Assembly (NCBI GenBank): GCA_004556255.1
Contig: SFHY01000065.1
Coordinates: forward strand, 1-7,129
From: Lactobacillus delbrueckii
Lineage (GTDB): Bacteria; Bacillota; Bacilli; Lactobacillales; Lactobacillaceae
DNA length: 7,129 bases
Direction: 5' to 3'
Shown here: in pieces, positions 1 through 5,557 of the stretch
Numbering within the stretch: the first letter of the stretch is position 1
Layout: each line of letters starts with the position of its first letter
The notes under the pieces: model-generated
Told to the model about the DNA's origin: nothing
The model's database searches: none
What the model saw: only the letters and a program-made list of their open reading frames with translations
Program-made: the position numbers and the translations under genes

Positions 1-40
1 AAAAAAGGCACCAAACAGACAAGTTCTGTTTAGTGCCTTT
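1..40 (-). terminator. Intrinsic terminator closing the lepA-sortase-recJ-apt unit
   Basis: Read on the minus strand, positions 40-25 and 19-4 form a 16-bp stem with a single G-U wobble (32/12) and a 5-nt loop (24-20). The stem runs into a U-run (positions 6-1) that may continue past the window edge. It lies 84 nt after the apt stop codon. On the plus strand the wobble becomes a C/A mismatch and only a short broken T-run follows, so it should work mainly in the minus direction. Confidence 0.9.
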
Positions 41-124
41 ATCAAAATCATATAAAACTCCTTGACAAGCATCAGTAAGATTTGACAAAGAGCCTTTTTC
101 TAATTGTCTCTTTATATTTAGTGA
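41..124 (-). other. AT-rich 3' trailer between apt and its terminator
   Basis: This stretch is noncoding and AT-rich, in contrast to the GC-rich genes beside it. It holds a repeated TTGTCAA (minus strand, near 82 and 68) and a well-formed AAGGAG (63-58) placed 6 nt before an ATG (51-49). That reading frame stays open through the terminator to the window edge. I see no convincing promoter here, so I treat it as the 3' untranslated region of apt. Confidence 0.6.
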
Positions 125-652
125 TTAAGCGCCGGTGTATTGAACCAGGGAGAAGATGTCCACGTCAGGGAACTTTTCTCTGCCCTTAAGGTCGGTCAGT
201 TCAATGTAAAAGGCTGCCCCAACAACCTTCCCGCCCAAGCGTTCAATCAATTCCTTAGTAGCGTGCAGGGTGCCGGCCGTAGCCATCAAGTCGTCGCAGA
301 TGACTACTCTTTGGCCAGGCTTGATCGCGTCCTTGTGCATTTCCAGCACGTTTGACCCGTATTCCAGGTCGTAAGCTGCCGCTTCAACTTCACGAGGCAG
401 CTTGTGAGGCTTGCGGGCTGGCACGAAGCCGATGCCCAGTTCAATTGCTACCGGAGTCCCGACCAGGAAGCCCCGGGCTTCTGGCCCGACGATTACATCA
501 GCTTGCCGGCTCTTGGCGTATTCAGCAATTTCGTGAGTAGCTGCCGCGAAGGCTTCACCGTCTTGCAGGATCGGAGTGATGTCCCGGAAGGTGATTCCTT
601 CATTCGGGAAGTCCTTGATGCTGGCAATGTACTTCTTAAAATCAATTGACAT
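125..652 (-). CDS. apt: Adenine phosphoribosyltransferase
   Basis: This cytoplasmic purine-salvage enzyme converts adenine and PRPP to AMP and pyrophosphate. The 175-residue product is of normal length for bacterial Apt. It begins MSIDFKKYI and carries the family signatures ITFRDITPIL (20-29), GPEARGF (56-62), FVPARKPHKLPRE (76-88) and the PRPP-binding loop VVICDDLMATAGT (116-128) with its paired aspartates. A longer frame opens at 667, but that upstream ATG overlaps the GGAGG at 665-661, which sits 8 nt before the ATG at 652, so 652 is the real start. It overlaps the end of recJ by 11 nt, which suggests coupled translation. In Bacillus recJ-apt is followed by relA; here a terminator follows instead. 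Confidence 0.97.
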   Translation of the reverse strand: MSIDFKKYIASIKDFPNEGITFRDITPILQDGEAFAAATHEIAEYAKSRQADVIVGPEARGFLVGTPVAIELGIGFVPARKPHKLPREVEAAAYDLEYGSNVLEMHKDAIKPGQRVVICDDLMATAGTLHATKELIERLGGKVVGAAFYIELTDLKGREKFPDVDIFSLVQYTGA

Positions 653-2918
653 TTTGTAATCCTCCATTTGCTAGGCCACTGGCATAGCGAATTAATTCAT
701 TCGAAGAGATTGTTCGTAATTTGTTAACGAAGGCATATTCTGCTTTCACTGACCGGTAATAGGCTGAATCGTCCAAAGACTTCTTTGTCGGACTCGGCTC
801 AGGGAGCAATCTGTCCTCTTCCATTTTAACAAAATCAAGGGTAAAAAAAACCCTCAAAATAAACATGACGCTGTCCGGACCCATCCCCAGCTGGCTGGCA
901 GCCTGCATGTAATCATTCGGTTTTAGCCCCGGGTGAGCCAAAAAGTACTGCCAGACCAGGCCGAAGTTGCCCCGGCTGGGCAGAGTCTGCCCTGGCAGCT
1001 GGTCCAGCTGGAAGCGCAAGTAGAGCTGGCGGTAAGGCTTGGCCAGGACAAAGTTCAGCTGGGCCTCATTGGCTGGCACGTCAAGGACTGACACGATTTG
1101 CCGGCTGAGGTCTTCATTGTCCTTGGCCAGGGAAATTTGCTCTTTAGTTATGCCAAAATGGTTCATGGCCTGGCTGAGATTTCTTTCATCAAACAAGAGG
1201 TACTTGTCAGCAAAACCCAGCAAATTCTCCTGGCCCCGGAAGTCAACGACCCGGGCCGGCGGAGCGTAAAGCGGCTGCCCGTAATGCAGGTCAACGATCC
1301 GGAACTGGACATTGGTCTTGCCTTTAAAAGTGTTAGAAGCAAGCTTGACCAGCATCTGCTGCAAATAAGGCAGGACAGTTTGGTTTAAGCCATGGTCAAA
1401 GTCCACCGCCCTGACCGGGCCCACCATGAAGCTGCAGCCTTTCCGCATGGGACGGAAGTTAGAGATCTGCGGCTTGTCAAGCAAAAAGACCGGCTGGGGG
1501 TTGTCCGTGCCAAAAGGCCCGGCCTGGGCCAGGTCATAAACGCTGGTCAAATCAACATCTAATGGACTGATCGCTCCATCATATTCCTGGACCTTTTCCG
1601 GAGCCTTCTCCCCTGCCTTAAAAGTTTGGTTAAAGTCGCGCCTGAGCTGGTTCAGCTTTTCCTCAGTCGTCGACAGGCCGCAGGCAAAATCGTGGCCGCC
1701 AAACTGGGTGATGGACTTGCCTTCAAAAGGCTTCAAGGCGTTGAAGAGGTTGAAGCCCTGGCTGGATCGGCCGGAACCCTTGACCAGGCCGGCTTCGTTT
1801 TTCGTCAGCATCAAGGTCGGCTTGTGGTATTTTTCAACCACCTTGTTGGCTACCAGCCCCATGACCCCTTCATGCCAGGCTGGGTCATAAAGGGTCAAGG
1901 TCGCGTCTTTCTGGTAGCCCCGGGCCCTGATCTGAGCCTCAGCCGCCTGCATGGTCGCTTGGGTCAAGTCTTTTCTTTCATTATTCAGCTTTTCAATCTG
2001 GTCAGCCAACTCCTGGGCCTCGCCCGGACTTTCCGCCAAAAGCAGCCTTACGGCCAGGCTGGCGTCAGCCAGGCGGCCGCAGGCGTTTAAACGGGGAGCG
2101 ATGCTGAAGCCGACGTCTTCTTCATCAATTGCCCCTGGGGTAAGGCCGGCATTGCGGATAAGGGCCACCAGGCCCGGCCGGGAGCTTTCATTCAGCATCT
2201 CCAGGCCCCGCTTGACGATAATATGCCCTTCACCGGAAACTTTGACCATGTCCCCGATCGTTCCGATCATGGCCAGTTCCAAAAATTCGCTGGCCGTGTC
2301 TTCTAAGACTGCCCGGGCAATGGTATAAGCCACCCCGGCCCCGCAATAGTCGTCAAAAGGATAAGCCTGGCCCGGGTAGTTGCAGTGCACCAGGGCATAA
2401 GCGTCCGGCTTTTCATCTTTAAAGGTGTGGTGGTCGGTAACGATCACGTCCACGCCGTGGAACTGGGCATAAGCCACTTCTTCAATCCCGGTCACCCCGT
2501 TGTCAACAGTGATGATCAATTTGGTCCCGTCCGCCACAATCTCCTTGTAGCGGTCCAAACTTGGCCCGTAGCCGTCTTTAAAGCGGTCAGGAATGAAGTA
2601 GTGGACATCAGCACCCATGATGGTCAGCATTTCCGTCATGATGGCCGTGGCGGTAATCCCGTCGGCATCATAGTCCCCGTAGATGGTAATTTTTTCTCCC
2701 TCGTCCAAAGCCTGGTTGATCCGGCCGACTGCCTTGTCCATGTCATGCATCAAAAAGGGATCAGCCAGGTCATTTTCATTGGCGTGGAGCCAGTAGTCGA
2801 TTTTTTCCTCGCTGTCAATTCCCCGCAAAGAAAACAACTTAGCCGTTAAAGGGCTAAGTTGGAATTCCTCAACCAGGTTACTGGCCAAAGGAGCAGCTGT
2901 TCTTTCTTGCCATTTCAT
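642..2918 (-). CDS. recJ: Single-stranded-DNA-specific exonuclease RecJ
   Basis: RecJ is a cytoplasmic 5'-to-3' exonuclease on single-stranded DNA, used in recombinational and mismatch repair. The 758-residue product shows the DHH-phosphoesterase metal motifs in order: YGDYDADGITATA (80-92), ITVDNGVTG (136-144), VTDHH (160-164), GAGVAY (193-198) and APRLNACGRL (274-283). The DHHA1 half follows with WHEGVMGLVANKV (348-360), GSGRSSQGFNL (381-391) and FGGHDFACGLS (406-416), then an OB-fold segment with GPFGTDNPQPVF (467-478). The ~200 C-terminal residues match in position the extra domain typical of Firmicutes RecJ, which is close to 780 residues in Bacillus. The start ATG overlaps the sortase stop as ATGA. 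The nearest SD-like GGAG (2936-2933) is 14 nt away, so initiation probably depends on coupling. No catalytic motif is missing. Confidence 0.97.
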   Translation of the reverse strand: MKWQERTAAPLASNLVEEFQLSPLTAKLFSLRGIDSEEKIDYWLHANENDLADPFLMHDMDKAVGRINQALDEGEKITIYGDYDADGITATAIMTEMLTIMGADVHYFIPDRFKDGYGPSLDRYKEIVADGTKLIITVDNGVTGIEEVAYAQFHGVDVIVTDHHTFKDEKPDAYALVHCNYPGQAYPFDDYCGAGVAYTIARAVLEDTASEFLELAMIGTIGDMVKVSGEGHIIVKRGLEMLNESSRPGLVALIRNAGLTPGAIDEEDVGFSIAPRLNACGRLADASLAVRLLLAESPGEAQELADQIEKLNNERKDLTQATMQAAEAQIRARGYQKDATLTLYDPAWHEGVMGLVANKVVEKYHKPTLMLTKNEAGLVKGSGRSSQGFNLFNALKPFEGKSITQFGGHDFACGLSTTEEKLNQLRRDFNQTFKAGEKAPEKVQEYDGAISPLDVDLTSVYDLAQAGPFGTDNPQPVFLLDKPQISNFRPMRKGCSFMVGPVRAVDFDHGLNQTVLPYLQQMLVKLASNTFKGKTNVQFRIVDLHYGQPLYAPPARVVDFRGQENLLGFADKYLLFDERNLSQAMNHFGITKEQISLAKDNEDLSRQIVSVLDVPANEAQLNFVLAKPYRQLYLRFQLDQLPGQTLPSRGNFGLVWQYFLAHPGLKPNDYMQAASQLGMGPDSVMFILRVFFTLDFVKMEEDRLLPEPSPTKKSLDDSAYYRSVKAEYAFVNKLRTISSNELIRYASGLANGGLQNVN
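661..665 (-). promoter_or_regulatory. Ribosome binding site that fixes the apt start
   Basis: GGAGG lies on the minus strand 8 nt before the ATG at 652, inside the last codons of recJ. It rules out the upstream in-frame ATG at 667, which this site itself overlaps. Confidence 0.85.
978..1010. repeat. Two adjacent 15-nt palindromes inside recJ
   Basis: Positions 978-992 and 996-1010 are each perfect 7+1+7 palindromes (GGGCAGA/TCTGCCC and CAGCTGG/CCAGCTG) separated by three bases. They lie in recJ codons 637-647, which encode the run LDQLPGQTLP. The second palindrome partly follows from the repeated Gln-Leu codons CAG CTG, a self-complementary hexamer. No function is known. Confidence 0.6.
2821..2861 (-). 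other. Terminator-like hairpin in the 5' part of recJ
   Basis: On the minus strand, 2861-2852 and 2844-2835 form a perfect 10-bp stem (half G/C) with a 7-nt loop. The sequence TTTTCTTT follows at once (2834-2827). It spans recJ codons 20-28, and its Leu codons are CTT, TTA and TTG although the gene favours CTG. Stem plus U-tract has the form of an intrinsic terminator, but it lies within a translated region, so ribosomes would normally keep it open. The structure is clear; its function is inferred. Confidence 0.55.
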
Positions 2919-3622
2919 CGAAGTTTAAACATCTCCAAATTCTGCTTGCTGGCCGGCTTGACCGCAGTCAGTTTTCCTCTTAAGGACCAGCGGTTTACCC
3001 CGCCATCGGCACAGGTGATCAAGGTTACGATCTTCTTCTTGGTGTTGGCAACCAGCCAGACGGCGCTGGGGTCAACCACCTTCTTGTAGTAGATCTTATA
3101 AGCATAGACCTTCTTTAAGTCGGTCAAATAGACCATGCTGCCCAGCTTGACCCGTTCAAGGGGTGAAAAAAGGGCTCCCTGGTCGGTCATGTAGTGGCCG
3201 GCCAAAGGGTAATTCCCCTTGCCCATCTTCTGGTCAGCCCGCATGGTGCCGCCCCCTGTTGACAGAGCCTCGTCTGAGAGGCCCTGCATAACTGGCAGGT
3301 AGAGCTTGACGCTGGGGATGGAAATTGCCCCAATGGCACCAGCTGTGTTCTTCACCCGGCTGCGGGTGGTCTGGGCAAAGTCAATTGACTTGACCTTCTT
3401 AAAGTCGTACATCCCCTTCTTTTTCTGGTTCTGCACGACCTTGTCCCGGGTCAGGCCCTTTAAAGCCGAAGTCTGGTTCTGCTTGACCAAAAAAGCGCTG
3501 ATCTGCTGGTTAAAGACTAAAGCCAGGCCCAGCAGAAAGAGGATTATGGCGACCAAGCGCAGAATAATCCGGCGGACTGGGTGATCTTTTGTATTTTTAC
3601 TTGCCTTTGATGTCATCGTCAT
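2915..3622 (-). CDS. srtA: Class A-type sortase (cell-wall protein transpeptidase)
   Basis: This is a membrane-bound cysteine transpeptidase that cleaves LPXTG-type sorting signals and joins surface proteins to peptidoglycan precursor. The 235-residue product has a basic N-terminus, one membrane segment at about 19-38 as signal anchor (N-in), and an outside catalytic domain. The catalytic triad is visible as His143 in LAGH, Cys204 in TLITC, and most likely Arg211 seven residues later (Arg216 is the alternative). An in-frame TGA directly precedes the ATG at 3622, so the start is 3622 or the second ATG at 3616. No strong SD is seen. It overlaps lepA by 26 nt and recJ by 4 nt (ATGA). No substrate gene is in the window. 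The sortase fold and class are well supported; housekeeping SrtA status is inferred from context and length. Confidence 0.93.
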   Translation of the reverse strand: MTMTSKASKNTKDHPVRRIILRLVAIILFLLGLALVFNQQISAFLVKQNQTSALKGLTRDKVVQNQKKKGMYDFKKVKSIDFAQTTRSRVKNTAGAIGAISIPSVKLYLPVMQGLSDEALSTGGGTMRADQKMGKGNYPLAGHYMTDQGALFSPLERVKLGSMVYLTDLKKVYAYKIYYKKVVDPSAVWLVANTKKKIVTLITCADGGVNRWSLRGKLTAVKPASKQNLEMFKLR

Positions 3623-5435
3623 TCATCCGTAATACTGCCATGAAGGCATCCTGCGGGACTTCCACCCGGCCAACTGACTTCATCCGCTTCTTGCCCCGCT
3701 TTTGCTTCTCCAAAAGCTTAGCCCGCCGGTCCGGGTCACCGGTGTGGATCTTCCAGGTAACGTCTTTTCGGTAAGGCTTGATCGTGGCCCGGGAAATGAT
3801 CTTGGACCCGATTGCCCCTTGGATGTCGACTTGGAAGTTTTGCCGCGGAATCAGCTTCTTCAAAAGGCTGCACATTTGGACAGCCCGGTCCCGGGCTTCT
3901 TCGCGGTGGGCGATGAAGCTCAAGGCATCGATCGGTTCCTTGTTCAAGAGGATGTCGATCTTGACCAGGTTGGTGGCCTTGTAGCCGATGATTTCATAGT
4001 CCAAAGAAGCATAGCCCTTGGTCGAAGACTTGAGCTGGTCAAAGAAGTCGTAGATGATTTCTGCCAGGGGCATTTCGTAGATCACGTTGACCCGGTATTT
4101 GTCCAGGTAATCCATGGTCTGGAACTCACCCCGCTTGCCTTCGCACAGTTGCATTACTGCGCCGACGAAGTCGTTTGGCACCATGATTTCCGCCTTGACG
4201 TAAGGCTCTTGCAGTTCTTTATATTCACCGGCATCCGGCAGGTCAGCCGGGTTGTCGATCAATTTGACCTCACCTGTTGGCATGATGGCGTGGTAGTCAA
4301 CTGACGGCGCGGTCATGATGAGGTCCAGGTCAAATTCCTGCTCCAAGCGCTCTTGCACGACGTCCATGTGCAAAAGGCCCAAAAAGCCGCAGCGGAAACC
4401 AAAGCCCAGAGCTTGGGAAGTTTCTGGCTCAAATTCCAGGGAAGCATCGTTAAGCTGCAATTTCTGCAGGGCTTCCTTTAAGTCGTCATAATCTCTGTTG
4501 TCGGTTGGGTACATACCAGAGTAAACCATTGGCGGAATCTGCCGGTAGCCTGGCAAGGCTTCTTTCGCCGGGTTTTCAGCGCTAGTGATGGTGTCCCCGA
4601 CCCGGGTTTCCCGGACGGACTTGATATTGGCGGTAATGTAGCCAACATCCCCGGCGATCAAGATGTCTTCTTTAACCGGGTGGGGGCTGGAAACGCCTAC
4701 TTCAGTTACTTCGTACTTCTTGCCGGTGTTCATGATCATGATTTCGTCGCCCGGCTTAACCGTGCCTTCTTCGATTCTGACGGACATGACCACCCCCCGG
4801 TAGTCATCGTACTTGGAGTCAAAGATCAAGGCCTTAAGGGGCTTGGTCAAGTCCCCGGTCGGAGCCGGTATGTCGGTTACGATTCTTTCCAAAAGTTCCG
4901 GAATCCCTGCCCCGGTCTTGCCGGAAACTTCCACGGCATCGCTGGCGTCCAAGCCCAGCATGTCGCTGATTTCGCTCTTGGCCATGTCCGGGTCGGCGCT
5001 AGGCAGGTCAATCTTGTTTAAAACAGGCAGGATTTCCAGGTCATTTTCCAGGGCCAGGTAAGTGTTGGACAGGGTCTGGGCCTGGACACCCTGGGAGGCG
5101 TCAACGACCAGGACAGCCCCTTCACAAGCGGCCAGGGACCGGGAAACTTCATAGGAGAAGTCGACGTGCCCTGGGGTATCGATCAAGTGGAAAATGTAGT
5201 CTTCCCCGTCATTGGCGTGGTACTTGACCTGCACCGAGTTCATCTTGATGGTGATCCCCCGCTGCCGTTCAAGGGGCATGTCATCCAGCATTTGATTTTT
5301 CAGCTGCCGCTTGGAAACCGTGTCCGTCAGTTCCAGAATCCGGTCGGCAATCGTTGATTTGCCGTGGTCAACGTGGGCCACGATTGAAAAATTGCGGATG
5401 TGCTTTTGGTAGTCTTTTAATTTTTCTAAGTCCAT
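3597..5435 (-). CDS. lepA: Elongation factor 4 (LepA), ribosomal GTPase
   Basis: EF4 is a translational GTPase related to EF-G that binds the ribosome and can move tRNAs backward or help stalled ribosomes. The 612-residue product is of standard length. The GTPase motifs are AHVDHGKST (20-28), the switch I RGIT (59-62), DTPGHVDF (86-93), NKID (140-143) and SGKTG (171-175, where SAK is commoner). Domain II (~195-285), the EF-G-like domains III and V, and the LepA-specific C-terminal domain (~490-612) with KLLEKQKRGKKRMK follow. In the usual YGGD position of that domain the sequence reads KIHTGDPDRR. The ATG at 5435 has AAGGA (5453-5449) 13 nt upstream, which is long. It is the first gene of the four-gene unit, behind its own promoter. 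It lies downstream of dnaJ, whereas in Bacillus lepA is upstream of hrcA. Confidence 0.98.
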   Translation of the reverse strand: MDLEKLKDYQKHIRNFSIVAHVDHGKSTIADRILELTDTVSKRQLKNQMLDDMPLERQRGITIKMNSVQVKYHANDGEDYIFHLIDTPGHVDFSYEVSRSLAACEGAVLVVDASQGVQAQTLSNTYLALENDLEILPVLNKIDLPSADPDMAKSEISDMLGLDASDAVEVSGKTGAGIPELLERIVTDIPAPTGDLTKPLKALIFDSKYDDYRGVVMSVRIEEGTVKPGDEIMIMNTGKKYEVTEVGVSSPHPVKEDILIAGDVGYITANIKSVRETRVGDTITSAENPAKEALPGYRQIPPMVYSGMYPTDNRDYDDLKEALQKLQLNDASLEFEPETSQALGFGFRCGFLGLLHMDVVQERLEQEFDLDLIMTAPSVDYHAIMPTGEVKLIDNPADLPDAGEYKELQEPYVKAEIMVPNDFVGAVMQLCEGKRGEFQTMDYLDKYRVNVIYEMPLAEIIYDFFDQLKSSTKGYASLDYEIIGYKATNLVKIDILLNKEPIDALSFIAHREEARDRAVQMCSLLKKLIPRQNFQVDIQGAIGSKIISRATIKPYRKDVTWKIHTGDPDRRAKLLEKQKRGKKRMKSVGRVEVPQDAFMAVLRMNDDDIKGK

Positions 5436-5448
5436 ATATTTTCTCGCA

Positions 5449-5453
5449 TCCTT
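5449..5453 (-). promoter_or_regulatory. Probable lepA ribosome binding site, long spacing
   Basis: AAGGA sits 13 nt before the lepA ATG, which is longer than the usual 5-9 nt. No better SD and no other suitable in-frame start codon lie near, and the protein N-terminus fits the family, so the start is kept. Confidence 0.5.
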
Positions 5454-5469
5454 ACTAAAGTACTAAACA

Positions 5470-5498
5470 ATTATACCCGAAAACAAACCGTTTGTCTT
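5470..5498 (-). promoter_or_regulatory. Sigma-A-type promoter for lepA-sortase-recJ-apt
   Basis: On the minus strand, AAGACA (5498-5493, four of six consensus bases) is followed by a 17-nt spacer and a perfect TATAAT (5475-5470). Transcription should start near 5463, giving a leader of about 28 nt. It lies just after the dnaJ terminator and is the only good promoter I see before lepA, so it probably serves all four overlapping genes. A 13-nt palindrome (5483-5495) covers the spacer and part of the -35 box. Confidence 0.75.
5483..5495. repeat. Palindrome in the lepA promoter, possible operator
   Basis: The sequence ACAAAC-C-GTTTGT is a perfect 6+1+6 inverted repeat lying between the -10 and -35 boxes and overlapping the latter. 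Position favours a repressor site. Palindromes of this size also occur by chance in this window (for example 2449-2461 and 6109-6121), so this is a candidate only. Confidence 0.3.
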
Positions 5499-5510
5499 TT
5501 CCCAGTCATC

Positions 5511-5537
5511 AAAAAAGGCAGTCCTTGCAGACTGCCT
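5511..5537 (-). terminator. Intrinsic terminator after dnaJ
   Basis: On the minus strand 5537-5530 and 5523-5516 make a perfect 8-bp stem with a 6-nt loop, followed by six U (5516-5511, the first also paired in the stem). It begins 20 nt after the dnaJ stop codon and separates the dnaK-dnaJ transcript from the lepA unit. Two further G-U and two A-U pairs could extend the base of the stem into the U-run. Confidence 0.9.
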
Positions 5538-5557
5538 CCTTAAATTGCTTTAAAAAT

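Noticed and set aside
653..667. Longer apt start adding MEDYK
   Set aside because: The upstream ATG overlaps the GGAGG that correctly serves the ATG at 652, and the family normally starts close to the KKYIASI segment.
699..727. Possible apt promoter in the end of recJ (TTAACA, 17 nt, TCGAAT)
   Set aside because: The -10 box matches only four of six positions, and the 11-nt recJ-apt overlap makes read-through the simpler explanation. It is left as a weak possibility.
2449..2461. 13-nt palindrome in recJ, with a similar one at 6109-6121 in dnaJ
   Set aside because: Palindromes of this size are expected about twice by chance in the window, and both lie in ordinary coding sequence.
1626..2849. 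Several plus-strand frames of 60-154 codons opposite recJ
   Set aside because: They overlap each other in different frames, lie wholly within recJ and have no family signature, so they are composition effects.
3702..4304. 200-codon plus-strand open frame opposite lepA
   Set aside because: It is the antisense shadow of a conserved gene. GC-rich third positions remove stop codons on the opposite strand. It has no SD and no recognisable protein features.
5436..5557. Search for CIRCE or another heat-shock operator, riboswitch or T-box before lepA
   Set aside because: Nothing matching a CIRCE inverted repeat is present, and the predicted leader of about 28 nt is too short for a riboswitch or T-box.
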